This document shows, one piece after another, positions 12,360-22,429 of a DNA stretch of 64,000 nt. Both the position numbers and the translations under genes were made by a program. The notes beneath the pieces were generated by a model. That model ran no database searches. It worked only from the letters and a program-made list of their open reading frames with translations, and had not been told where the DNA came from. Location: contig NC_091275.1 of assembly GCF_042100115.1 (NCBI RefSeq), positions 2,852,001 through 2,916,000 on the forward strand. The letters run 5' to 3'. Position 1 is the first letter of the stretch. Every line of letters starts with the position of its first letter. The DNA is from Alternaria dauci (taxonomy: Eukaryota > Ascomycota > Dothideomycetes > Pleosporales > Pleosporaceae).

Positions 12360-12494
12360 TTAAACGCGGCTAACGGTGCAGCCACCGCCGGGGATGATGT
12401 CGCCGCTACGGCTGACGGTGCAACCGCCGCCGGGAATCATAGGGTTGCGGGCGACAGTGCATTGCATGCCAGGGACGGGCTTGGAGAACATCAT
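12360..12494 (-). CDS. very short protein made of repeated PGGGCTVSR-like units (core ORF)
   Basis: The uninterrupted core codes 44 residues: a short N-terminus (MMFSKP) and three imperfect units, VPGMQCTVARN, IPGGGCTVSRSGD and IPGGGCTVSRV, each with one Cys. There is no signal peptide, no membrane segment and no recognised family. Support for a real gene: a TATA box (TATAAA, complement of 12614-12619) about 120 nt upstream of the ATG, a CT-rich tract and a CA-rich leader with CCAA repeats next to the ATG, all typical of strongly expressed fungal genes. The unit repeats at protein level with different codons, which suggests selection. A likely second exon exists: a GTTTAA donor after the last CGC (intron 12311-12365, 55 nt) joins in frame to 12310-12221, adding 29 residues (NNNYMSIGSGSP... 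to ...KEDRI) for 72 in all. An earlier AG (GGTAG) would give a different tail, so the 3' end is uncertain. Confidence 0.6.
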   Translation of the reverse strand: MMFSKPVPGMQCTVARNPMIPGGGCTVSRSGDIIPGGGCTVSRV

Positions 12495-12613
12495 GTTGAC
12501 GGTTTGGTTTGGTTGGTTGGTTGGTAGGCAACTGGGGAAGAGATGGTTGGAAGGATTGGAAGTTGCTAAATGACTGAATGTTCTGATGGCTTGGAGGAGA
12601 ACAGGTGCCTCCC

Positions 12614-12619
12614 TTTATA
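12614..12619 (-). promoter_or_regulatory. TATA box of the repeat-peptide gene
   Basis: TATAAA on the minus strand in the context GATGTATAAAGGG, 120-125 nt upstream of the ATG at 12494. With a usual 30-60 nt TATA-to-start distance the leader would be about 60-90 nt, which matches the pyrimidine tract (CCATCTCTTCCCC) and CCAA repeats seen just before the ATG. Confidence 0.55.
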
Positions 12620-12733
12620 CATCGTTTGCAGCGAAGTATACAGGGACGAAACAAAGGAGTTGACCTTGTGGCTGGCATTGCGAAAGGTCTGGAGCTTGCT
12701 CACGATCGGAGAGAACCGAGTCGCTGTTGCGCT

Positions 12734-12768
12734 TACTATTGTTCGTAGATTCGCCACTACTATTGTTC
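12734..12768. repeat. 11-bp direct repeat with HMG-box-like core upstream of the repeat-peptide gene
   Basis: TACTATTGTTC occurs at 12734-12744 and again at 12758-12768, 24 bp apart. On the gene strand this reads GAACAATAGTA, containing AACAAT, the core bound by many HMG-box factors. It lies about 240-275 bp upstream of the ATG at 12494. A binding function is inference. Confidence 0.5.
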
Positions 12769-12827
12769 TCATATGGGGGCCGTTGTGCCAAGGGTTTTTG
12801 GTCGTCATTACACGAACCCCTCCCTTC

Positions 12828-12845
12828 TTGTTATCATGATAACAA
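12828..12845. promoter_or_regulatory. 18-bp perfect palindrome with two opposed GATA cores
   Basis: TTGTTATCATGATAACAA equals its own reverse complement. It holds TTATC and GATAA, so a dimeric or paired GATA-type factor is possible. It lies about 335 bp upstream of the repeat-peptide ATG. A regulatory role is inference. Confidence 0.45.
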
Positions 12846-13713
12846 AGAACAATTAGCGGTAGTAAAACGCCTCAATGATCTTTGTATCTGTTCTCCAGTA
12901 ATGAGGTGATCCGAATGGCCGGTGATACCTGGTAGAACAGGCCTGGATGCTCAACGGCCTCAAGGTTGAGTCAACTGCGATAAGTTTCGATGCGGTCAGT
13001 GTAGCGATTCGGTTGTCATGTCCAGAGCTGGCCGTCCGCGTTTAAACATGCAGATGGTAAAATTTTGCACATTGCATATCTTACCAGTTGAAGAGAGCCA
13101 AGGAATAAACAGGAAATCGTTTCGTTCAAGGAACAATGCTGAAGTACCTTCAGAAAATGGTTTTTCCAGGAGATTTAAGAGAAGAACAGATGAGTGTTCT
13201 AGTGAGTTATTCTCACGTACCGTTGTACAGCACTTGATACTGTATGTCCTTAGTGCTTCTAGATAGAAAGCAGAGTCCCTGCATATGCATGTTTTGCCTG
13301 CCAGGAAGATCAGCAACGGAGAATTCATCGAAACAACCATAGAAGGATTATTTGCTCCGATATGACACGCCGCACTGTGGTGGGTGAGCATCAGGGTCCG
13401 TAGGCATAGAAGGAGCCAGCTATGACGCGGAGGTCAGCCGCCATTGAGCGCCCAACAAGCAAAGAAAGGTGCCCAGATTGAGCTGACAGCTGCGAAGTCC
13501 TCGAGAACGCCGGGCTGATTATTGTTCGCTCGACAATTCGCACAGTACGGAGCTCATGGGCGATACTATAGGATGCCCTGTACTTAAGATCTACGCGCCA
13601 CGTGCGACGTTCCGCGGGCAACAGGACGATGACTAAGGATTCCACGACATGCTAACTGCTGCAAGTTAGGAAGACATCACACCTCTACAACGAACTCTAG
13701 CCGACCAACAGTA

Positions 13714-15008
13714 ATGAACGCGACGAAGCTACTTCCTCGCTGCGGCTACCGCCTATCTCTGCGCCGCACGTTTCAGACCGCTGCTGCTCCTACCAGTCGT
13801 GCCTCCGATTTTGCTTTCGCTTTCGAGTAAGGCGGCCACGCCATCGGCCTTTCAACACAGCAGCTGACGGCTGTCAGTATCGATGGAGTACTCCTAAGGA
13901 GTTCGGACGCATTACCGCGAGCCCGAAAGGCCCTTTCTTATCTCCAGACGCAGCGCATTCCCTTCATACTCTTGACCAATGGCGGCGGCAAACATGAATC
14001 CGACCGCGTGGCCGAGTTGAGCAGCAGACTGGATGTGCCTCTCGATACATCCATGTTTGTTCAGAGTCACACTCCCTTTGCCGACATGAACGACCTGAAG
14101 GATAAGACAGTCATGGTAGTTGGCGGGGTGGAGGATAAATGCAGGAGAGTTGCAGAGGCATACGGGTATGGCAACATGCGATTACATTGTGCCGCAACAT
14201 TCTAAAAAAGTCGCGTAGCTTCAAAAACGTCGTCATCCCTGGCGATATCCTAGTTGCCCATCCGGAAGTATGGCCTTTCTCGCAGCAGTTACTATCATAC
14301 TATAAGACGTTCACTCGACCGCTGCCGACCCCTATTGATGCTACCGACCCATCGAGCTCGCTCCGCATAGATGCTGTCTTTGTGTACAACGATCCGCGCG
14401 ACTGGGGCTTGGATGCGCAGATCATCAAGGATGTCCTGTTGTCCGAGCGTGGCATTCTTGGAACTCTGTCCCAGAAGAACGGCAACCCTGCTTTGGAGAA
14501 CCGTGGTTATCAGCAAGACGGGCAACCACCGCTTTACTTCTCGAACCCCGACTTACTGTGGGCGGCGAAATACCACTTGCCACGCCTAGGCCAAGGAGGA
14601 TTTCGCGAAGCGTTCGAAGGCATTTGGGCTGCGATAACTGGTGGCGAGGCACAAGGTGTCAAGCTGCAAAAGGTCGTGATGGGAAAACCACACCGGCCTA
14701 CATATGAGTTTGCAGAGAAGCGTCTGATAGCGCACCGGCATAATCTAATGCAACGCTACGGTAGTCCTCTTGGGCATCTTAAGCGCGTGTATATGGTCGG
14801 TGATAATCCTGCGAGTGATATTGCTGGTGGCAATGATTACCGAAGCCCATATGGCACAGACTGGGCTAGTGTGTTGGTGGAGACAGGAGTCTATAAGAAG
14901 GGCACAAAACCAACACCTGAGCCACGCAAGATCGTGGGCGATGTCTGGGATGCTGTGTCTTGGGCAGTCGCGCAGGAAAAGTGGGAGTCTTCAGTTAATA
15001 CTCCTTGA
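13714..15008 (+). CDS. mitochondrial HAD-superfamily hydrolase, CECR5 type
   Basis: Exons 13714-13826, 13878-14165 and 14219-15008 code 396 residues. The N-terminus is an Arg-rich, acid-free presequence (about 30 residues). The HAD nucleophile motif spans the first splice junction as FDIDGV (nucleophile about D38, second Asp D40). LLTNGGG is motif II; GKPHRPTYEFA carries the motif III lysine region; MVGDNPASDIAGG is the metal-binding motif IV. This order and size fit the CECR5/YKR070W (TIGR01456-type) family, whose substrate is not established. The frame breaks between ORFs are fully explained by two canonical introns (GTAAGG and GTATGG donors). The closing GDVWDAVSWAV helix is typical of this family. 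Confidence 0.88.
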
Positions 15009-15235
15009 TGATGTGTTGCAATCCAAGACTCCGCCATTCTATGCATAAAAATGGTGTTTAGAATTCTCAATATAGTACATGTTCTAAAAAGTTCGCTACA
15101 TGTCAGGTTCATCGGTTGCCTGCTTGGCCTTCGACTAGGATTTTAGTCTTGATCTACTATTGCTCTACCCACTGCACGAACCTATTGCGAAGCAAAACCA
15201 TCAGTATTCAGCATAAAAGTCAGGAGGGGGTTCGC

Positions 15236-16452
15236 TTACATCAAATCGCCGGGTCCAAGACCACTGGCCCTTGCCACCACCTTGCTGTCTTCAATCATTC
15301 CTGTTTCCAGGTCACGGGCGTAAATGTCGACGTTTTTGCTGAGTTGATTTGCGATCGCAATGAATGATCCATTCTTGTTCATGCCGAAGTGGCGAGGATA
15401 CACACCGCCTGATTTTGCAAGCTGGACAAACGATAGCTTCCCGTCGGCTGACGGCTTGAAAGTCACAAGCGAATCGCTCGGAACTTGGGTGCTGTTGGTT
15501 GGATCTGGGTTCTCTGTTGTAAAAATTGTGCCGTTGCGGTTTGCTGCAATCAAGAATTTGTTATCAGGCGAGAGCGTCAGTTCTGAAGCGAACGTCGCTG
15601 GCGGGACGGTCTGGTTGCCGTATGTGCTGACCTCGTCGACTTCGGTAAACGCCAGGCCACCCTGCTCGAGATAGCAGACTTCGTAACTCGTAATCTTGTT
15701 GCTCAACTCGTGGACTACGAAAAGATACGTCTTTGTAGAATTGGCACCTGTCCAGAAAACTGCATGTCGCGGACCGTATCCTTGCTTGGCTTTGAGTGGC
15801 GCATGCTCTGTGAGCAAGTGGCTGACTGGATCGATGCAATAGACATGGACTGTGTCTGCGCCGAGACTAGGAAATATCATATATTGCCCTGTGGGATCGA
15901 GGACCGCTTGGTGGATCTGCTCAGGTGCCTGGAAGGTAATGTTTTGCAATGACGAGAATGTGTTTCCCCCATCGATGGTAAGTAGCGAAATGGCTGGCGC
16001 GGGTCCGTACTGTTAAATGCATCATCGAGTAAGTGACTGATCAGATAAGATATGAGAGAGTAAATTGTACGTACGTGAGCAAGGGCTAGCGCAGAGTTGT
16101 TGTTGTAGACAGCTGAGGATACTGCTCCTCCCAGCACGCTACTACTGGACACCTTGCGCAGGCTGCCGTCGTCACCAAGGCCCAACATGGTGAGAGTCGC
16201 ATTGGCAGGTGATTCGTCTAGACAGACTATCCTATCCAGACCAAGGGACACATCCAACCATGTCGGCAAATTTCCACACTCGCGATTCTCTTGGGCAACT
16301 GTCATCGCATGGCTAGCGGTCTTGTTTGTGCTAGGCAGTACGTCGAGCGTCTGGATGACACCAGGATGAGTCGCATTTCCGTAGGAAGCCACCAGAAGCC
16401 GGTCGGCGGCTGCTTGCCCTAATATTGACAAGGCGACAAGTAAAGTGTTCAT
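15236..16452 (-). CDS. secreted seven-bladed beta-propeller lactonase-like protein
   Basis: Complement of 16075-16452 and 15236-16009, coding 383 residues. A signal peptide is visible (MNTLLVALSILGQAAA, cleavage near residue 16), followed by ADRLLVASYGNATHPGVIQ, the opening strand of the 3-carboxymuconate cyclase / 6-phosphogluconolactonase-like propeller family. Further blade motifs are YGPRHAVFW, ELTLSPDNKFLIAANRN and YPRHFGMNKNGSFIAIANQ. Several N-x-S/T sites fit secretion. Fungal members act on aldono- or other sugar lactones; the substrate here is unknown. The single intron (GTACGT donor, AACAG acceptor) joins in phase 0. It lies tail-to-tail with the CECR5-like gene, with a 227-bp spacer. 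Confidence 0.82.
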
Positions 16453-17017
16453 TGTAGGCAGTAAAGAAGATTTGAAAGTGTTGAGGTATCCAGAAGTAAG
16501 CAAATATGGTATCTTATTTCAGGGGCTGCAGCTAAAGTAGTAGTGATAAGCAAAAGAAGGGTTGTCGTCGGCGAGAATTTTATTGTATGCAAGAGATATA
16601 TGAAGAGACTGACACGAAGAGAAACACAATGTAAAGGAGCGTGAGATGAATCTTTGTGAATGTTCATGAACATCCACAGCGTATGTTTCCATGCCTGTGT
16701 ACATGGTGGTGTTCCTTGGATGTTTCACATTAAACGCCATCGGGCATGTTAATGGCCATAAGGTTGCAAAAGCGGCTAACTTTGGGTGCCATGTCAGATT
16801 TGAAGTAGCGGTCGTTTCCGTGTAGCAGTGTGTGACGGCCCTTTGCTGACGATTGGGTGCGGGGCTCCAACATCATTTGTCGGTGGGCCCTACTCGGAGA
16901 TAACAGGCCTTATAGCTGCGCTAGTGCGTCATCTTCCTTCTCTGCGCCCATAATGGCGCGCGTATACTGGCGACTTTCCTCACGAGCCACGCATTCCTAC
17001 ACACGACCGCGCTAAAC
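16453..17017. other. divergent promoter region, lactonase and F-box gene
   Basis: 565 bp between divergent start codons. The minus-strand open stretch ending at 16449 lies in the lactonase leader and shows no coding character. No gene is seen. Confidence 0.5.
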
Positions 17018-18579
17018 ATGCCTGCCTCCTCGACCACTTATGCAAATTATCTCCCCGACGAGCTACTTCTTGAGGTCTTGGCTCACTTTGAAACGCTGGG
17101 CGAGATTGAGAGGCAAACGACGCTAGCGCGCTTCTCAGCAGTCAATAGGTAATCGTTGCACTGATCATTTGGTCACGTAAGCTTACAACAGCAGACAATG
17201 GTATGATGTATGTGAATGCCTATCTACTGGATGTTCACCACACCGTAACTGATCTTGCTGTCCGACTAGGTCGCGGTTCGACCGCTATACGAAGCACCGT
17301 ATCTGTCTGGAAGCGCATACGAACTATTTGTACGCACAATATGTCCGTCTGTATTAGCTCGCATCAAGGTACGTTGCACCAAAGGTAATCAGTGATGTTT
17401 ACTAACTTGTCACAAGCCGACAGCGTTGGCGAGTTTGGTCAAGTCCCTTGACTTATCCCACATTGTACACCAAGGCGCCAAATCCACAACGGCTAGATTA
17501 CTAGGCCGAACAAGAGCATCTCTTGAAGTCTTTGTTGCGCCTCAAGCCAGCTTTGCCATCAATTGCTGGGCTAGCCTAAGCAAATGCTCTCGACTGCGCG
17601 TTCTTGACCTAAGTCTGTTAGTAAACCCAAAGCACGCGATGCATTCGTCTCGTAGACTGACATGCAACTTCAATATCAGGGTTTCGGAATGCATCAGCTT
17701 CCAAAGCTTGAACCAAACTATACGGCAGTTGGTAGATTTGCGTGAGCTTTACTTGCCTCGCTGTTCATCGAAATATGAACCACCAGCAACGCCAGGTGGT
17801 CCCAGCATTCGCTGGCCGCCCAAGCTTGAACATCTTGCGTTGTCCGGATCCGTCTCGGGACAATTTCTTTGGGATATGTTACGGCAGCCAGACAACTTCC
17901 CACCAACGTTCGCCTCACTAGGTATCTATCATAGTCCTGGGCTAGACCAGTATGTCAGAGCCACGCCTCGAGAAGTCAAATGATTGACTCAACCTAATGA
18001 ACGCAATGCTGACTTTGATATCACAGTCAAGGCATCAGGCCGCTGCTTAGCAGCTTAGCTGCGTCGCTGACCGTTGTCGAACTCCGCGATTTACCAGCCG
18101 TCAAGCAAGGTCGACTGAACGGAGTACTAGACTGGCTACCGAACCTGGTATCTCTGACGATTGCGCTTGATTACATTGACAATCGGTTCGGAAACATGCC
18201 ACCAGACTTTTCTCCGGCGCGATGGCAAGAAGCCAAGCCACTGCAAAGCCTCACCCTCGTCGCCTGTGGACGAATGGGCGATCCGTCACGCAGCTTCATC
18301 ATGACCGATCTCTTCATCATGATAGACGAACGGTTCTTGGGCCGTTTGCGCTATCTGAACATAGGATATAGCACTGAGTGGCAGAGTGAAGATGAGGTAT
18401 TGGGCGCCCTGGAGTTTAGTCTAGATGATTTGGATAAGGAGAATTGGTTGGAGCGCAGATGGCACTATCAAGATGTGGATTTTACGGATACGAGGAACAT
18501 GGAATACGGGCAGTGGAGAACAAACACAGCAATGGGCAGAAGGATGAGACCGCGATTCCGACTTTTGAAAAATCGTTAA
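17018..18579 (+). CDS. F-box/leucine-rich-repeat-like protein
   Basis: Six exons: 17018-17148, 17195-17207, 17270-17368, 17417-17616, 17680-17949 and 18027-18579; 421 residues. The N-terminus YLPDELLLEVLAHFETL is an F-box-type helix pair, continued by RFSAVNRQWYD over the 13-nt second exon. Irregular LRR-like strands follow (LRVLDLS, LRELYLPRCS, LEHLALSG, LTVVELRDL, LVSLTIAL, LRYLNIGY). F-box proteins bind Skp1 and offer substrates to SCF ubiquitin ligases; the target is unknown. Each exon joins in frame. The 63-nt intron at 17617-17679 (GTTAGT donor) is a multiple of three and could also be retained without a stop. The microexon is needed because reading through gives stops. It is a fast-evolving, ascomycete-type gene. 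Confidence 0.7.
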
Positions 18580-18787
18580 CTGGACTACTTGGCACGTTGG
18601 ATTGCGGGTCTAGGTGATTTTCACTGCAGCCAGCTCAAAAGTCTAGGCCCTTCGATAGGCCTATGCAAGCTACTGGTAGTGTTCAAGTAAAGAAACAAGC
18701 TGTCTATGTCGTCGTTTACATCGCATGTAATCAAAGGCTCTCGTCCAGCGGCTGGTGAATTGGTATAGTGGAGAAGTTGAGTCCACT

Positions 18788-20666
18788 CTAAGCGCTGCCG
18801 TTGACCTTGCGTCCCTGCACAATACCACGGATACCGCCCTTGCCACCAACTTCACGAATGATGGCGTTTATGCTCAGGTCGGCGCCAATGTTGATTTGCA
18901 CCTCAACCTTTCCGCCCTTCTTCACACCACGGACGGCAGCCTCGCTTAGCACTTGGCCAACCTTCCATGTCTTTTCCCTCAGCTCTTCCTCCTCCTCTTC
19001 GCTGTCATCATCGTCGCTATCATCATCTGCTGAGTCGTCTTCCTTCTTTTCACTCTTGGGCTTTGGTTCTGGCTTCGTGACCTTGATGTGTCGTGAGCCT
19101 TCGGCAAGTTTGATAAGCACATCACCGCCCTCTCGTGGTGTCGAGATGGTTGCAGTGCGTCGGACGGGTAGTTGTGTCTCCGCGTCAACAATGGGGTGGA
19201 AAACACCAGAAGACTCATCACCTGAGATGCACAACACACCAACAGCGGTAGAAAGATGGGGCGTAACGGTGACCATGGGGTGGGTGCTTTGTTCAATGTC
19301 TTCGAGATCGAACTCCTGGATCAAGCTGGCCTGGATAGCAGCACCGCGGACTGCCAGTTCCGAAGGGTTAATGGCTGATGACGATGTGGAAGGCGCGAGG
19401 ACAGTCGTAGAGTCTGGGAAGGCTGATCGTACTGCCGACGCAACCTTGGGCGTATGTGAGTTACCACCAGCCAATACGATCTCGGAAACGTCGAGAGGAT
19501 CCAAGTTGGCCTTCTCCACAGCTTGCGTCACAAGACGAGTAAAAGCGGCGAACAACTTGCTTCCCAGGAGGTCGTAACGGGTGCGGTTGATGGTTGCGGT
19601 AAAGTCAGTGCCGCCGACCAAGCTCTCAACGGAGAAGTTGGCAGTGGTACCAATGGACAGCGCCTTCTTGACAGCCTCGCACTCGAGCTTCAGCTTGGCC
19701 AATGATCGGTCGTTCTCGCGGGGGTCACCAGCCGACTTGTGTTTCTTGATAAACTCCTTGGCGAAGTAGTCCATGAGCACTTGGTCGAGCTTGAAGCCGC
19801 TAACGTCGTAGTCGTGTAGAGTGGCCAGGATAGTGTAGATGCCACCACGGGACGCAACCACGGCGACATCTGAACGAGTACCACCCAAGTCGGCGACGAC
19901 AACGATCTTGTCGGCGAGCTTCGCGTCAGGGCGGGCATCGTACGCTAGGACGGCAGCGGTGGGCTCGCTGATGAACTGCAGGACCTCCATGCCGGCATTT
20001 GTCGATGCCTTGTTGAGAGCCTCCTTCTGGGCGTCGCTGAAGTTTGTGGGTACGGTGATGACGGCGGCGTTGACGTCTTTTCCAAGGTAGTCGGAGGCAG
20101 AGCTTCGCAGTCTCTTCATATGGCGTGTGGTGATGTCGACGACGGAAATGGTGTTTTCCTGCTCTTCGGTAGTGTCGCGGATGGTGAAAGCGACGCCGTC
20201 TTCATGCTCTACGGGGTGAGCCGACTGGTGGCATGGCGAGGGGTCTATCGATTTGAAGCTTCAGAGCGTCAGTCTCGCTGGACATGGAGGGTTGATGAGG
20301 TTGCCTACTCTTGGCCGAGAAAGTCGCGGAAGTAGGCGACTGTGTTCTTCGCATTGCGGACGAACTGGCTCTTGGCCTGGCCGCCGTGGAGTTCCTCTCC
20401 TTCGACATAGGACAGGGCGGAGGGGATCTGGCGATCTGAGGACAAATTAGCAAGGGAGGGGATCCAGGGCGTGGGGCAGGCGCCATACCTCCGTCCTCGT
20501 TGGCGATGACTTCTGCTCTTCCTTCCTGTTATGTGTCAGAAGCACTCAGAGAAGACTGCCATAGACACCAAGGACTTACACCGCTGGTAAAGGCAATCGA
20601 GCTGTATGAATTGCCAAAGGATATTCCTATCGCGACTCGCTGCGCGGGGTCCGCTTGCGCACTCAT
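18788..20666 (-). CDS. SSZ1: SSZ1, Hsp70 of the ribosome-associated complex
   Basis: Complement of 20580-20666, 20489-20525, 20309-20435 and 18788-20258; 573 residues. Ssz1 pairs with the J-protein zuotin at the ribosome exit tunnel and helps Ssb fold nascent chains. Seen: the Hsp70 N-terminus VAIGISFGNSYSSIAF, FLGQDFKSIDPSPCHQSAHP, AAVITVPTNFSDAQKEAL, the connect/phosphate loops VVVADLGGTRSDVAVV and EIVLAGGNSHTPKV, and a short, diverged C-terminus instead of a full peptide-binding domain, as in Ssz1. An acidic run (Asp/Glu-rich, about residues 490-515) is an insertion. The acceptor of the last intron is GAAG at 20259-20260; the next AG would give a stop. It is head-to-head with RRP40, 275 bp apart. 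Confidence 0.92.
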
Positions 20667-20941
20667 CTTGCGCGGGTATACGTTGTCTGGTTACGTGAGG
20701 AGGTGCCGAGTCAGAAGGAGACGATCGGATATTGGCGAGAAAGCGGTAGAGGCGGAAGAATTGAGAATAGCCGACTGTGGCAGCGTTTGTAGCGCGTGTG
20801 TTTCTGCGCGGCTAAGAAATTCAGAGTCGTGCATTTTTCTCGGAAGCGCACGGGCTTCTTCGGAATGAGCTCACTCTACCTAGGATTGCCATGTGCTCTA
20901 CCAACAACAACAACCAAGCACACGACTCGACACACAGTACC

Positions 20942-21724
20942 ATGGCAGCGTCGGCCACAATTGTCCTGCCGGGCGACAACATTGCGAAGAGCGCCTTGCC
21001 TACAGGCACGGGCAAAAAGAAGACGCTCACTCTCGGGCCAGGTTTGCGACACACGCCGCCAGACACCGTCACTGCCACAGTCGCAGGCGCACTGGTGACA
21101 GACAACAAGAAGAATGCTGCTTCAGTAGAATACAACACTGGAAGGGTTAGACAGTCCTTTGTTGCACCATGCCTGCTCTTGGCCTGCTAACACTGTTCAC
21201 AGTACCTTCCTTACGCGGGCGACCTCGTCATCGCGACTGTCAATGGTTCCGCCGCAGAGAACTTCAACTGCCTCCTGACGCCGAACACACCGCCTGCGAC
21301 CCTCCCCCACTTGGCCTTTGAGGGCGCGACCAAGAAGACACGACCCCAGCTTCCCCCAAACTCTCTAGTATACTGCCGCGTCGCCAGCGCCGGCAAGGAT
21401 CTGCCATCAGAACTCACCTGCGTCGATCCTTCGACGGGCAAGAGCGAAGGACTCGGTCTTCTAAAGGGCGGCATGCTGTTCAAGGTGAGCCTGGGCATGG
21501 CCCGACGGATGCTTGCAGCGCGTGGAGGCATCACTCTGTTGGAGACCCTTGGTACCAAAATCGGCTTCGAGGTCACAGTCGGCCGAAACGGACTTGTGCA
21601 CGTCGACGGGGGCAACGTAAAGGCGACACTGGCAATTGGGCAGGCTATACAAGAAGTGGATACTGCTGCCCTTGGAGACGAAGCACAGAAGAAGCTAGCT
21701 GTTGCGACGCTGAAACAATGCTGA
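20942..21724 (+). CDS. RRP40: exosome subunit Rrp40
   Basis: RNA-binding cap subunit of the nuclear and cytoplasmic RNA exosome. Exons 20942-21145 and 21203-21724 code 241 residues. It opens with VLPGDNI, the N-terminal domain signature. An S1-like barrel follows (YLPYAGDLVIATVNG), then a KH domain with LGLLKGGMLFKVSLGMARRM. These match Rrp40 in order and length. I chose the ATG at 20942 (ACCATGG context) because family members start close to VLPGD; an in-frame ATG at 20891 would add 17 residues rich in Asn. The intron has a GTTAGA donor and a CTAAC branch, phase 0. Confidence 0.9.
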
Positions 21725-22429
21725 TGGAGAAATGATGGCTGTTATATGGAATTCCGCAATCGCAGGATGGATGGGTATCGCGGTTGTTATGCCTGTCAGT
21801 CAGTCAATGTCATGGCTGAACATATGCGGGCTATCAACCGCTGGGAATGATCATCTACAAAGGGAAACAGCGAGTTTGCGCCCAATACGGTACGCATAGA
21901 GACGGATACCCCTGGCGCTGCAAACATGGGTGCTACCGAGGCAGCACCTCACGGAGTTACGTGGACTAGCACGTCCACTCGCACTCGATGAGCGTGCTGG
22001 GTTCTAGTGCGCGATGTTGAATGGGCGCGATGCGCTTCGCCGGAGACATGTCTGAAAGGTTCCGGACATGTCTGCAAAGGCGATATGCTCTATCGGGGCA
22101 AGTTTGCATCGAAAAATAGCTGCTCACTTGAGGAGTCGCATTCACCGACCCGAGGCGAGTATGTAGAGTATCTTCATTGTCTCTAGTTTACAATTGACTC
22201 TGCTGGTCGCTGACTCCATGTGACGCGACATTGCCAATACATCAGCCCCTCAATATGTCCTCCATTTCACAACCATCTGATTTCTATGCCATGTGCGAAA
22301 ATCTGGAGAAACCTCTTTCCGCGTTTCGCATACACGTGCAGTATCAAGCCCATGTCCATTCTGGTAACCCATGTCTGCCAGACTTTTATCAAGCAGGAGT
22401 TTCATCACTCCCTACAGTCAGACCAAATC
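21725..22429. other. intergenic between convergent RRP40 and DPS1, no gene seen
   Basis: About 700 bp. It contains the paired palindromes listed separately. The open stretches at 22220-22560 run antisense into DPS1 and are shadows. Confidence 0.5.
22045..22072. repeat. two identical 8-bp palindromes spaced 20 bp
   Basis: GACATGTC at 22045-22052 and at 22065-22072. The flanking bases are also similar (CCGGAGACATGTCTG versus CCGGACATGTCTG, each followed by AAAGG within a few bases). Centre-to-centre spacing is 20 bp, about two helical turns. Function unknown. Confidence 0.45.

Larger units (their letters stand above)
12495..13713. other. gene-poor stretch: promoter of the repeat-peptide gene, then promoter of the CECR5-like gene
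   Basis: About 1.2 kb. The first 350 bp carry the TATA box, a duplicated 11-mer and an 18-bp palindrome listed separately. From 12850 to 13713 I see only short open stretches on both strands (for example complement 12996-13391 and complement 13391-13645) with no domain and no consistent exon structure. Confidence 0.5.

Noticed and set aside
12360..12494. Repeat-peptide gene as an alpha-type mating pheromone precursor
   Set aside because: IPGGGC loosely resembles pheromone cores, but there is no signal peptide, no Kex2 sites between units and no Trp-Cys start; unsupported.
12996..13391. 131-codon minus-strand ORF in the gene-poor stretch
   Set aside because: No motif, no signal, poor codon use; an ORF on the other strand overlaps it equally well.
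13391..13645. 84-codon minus-strand ORF divergent from the CECR5-like gene
   Set aside because: Lies in the expected promoter; no similarity or composition support.
21725..22429. Possible tRNA gene in the RRP40-DPS1 spacer
   Set aside because: GC-rich stretch looked suggestive, but no A-box/B-box pair or cloverleaf could be drawn.
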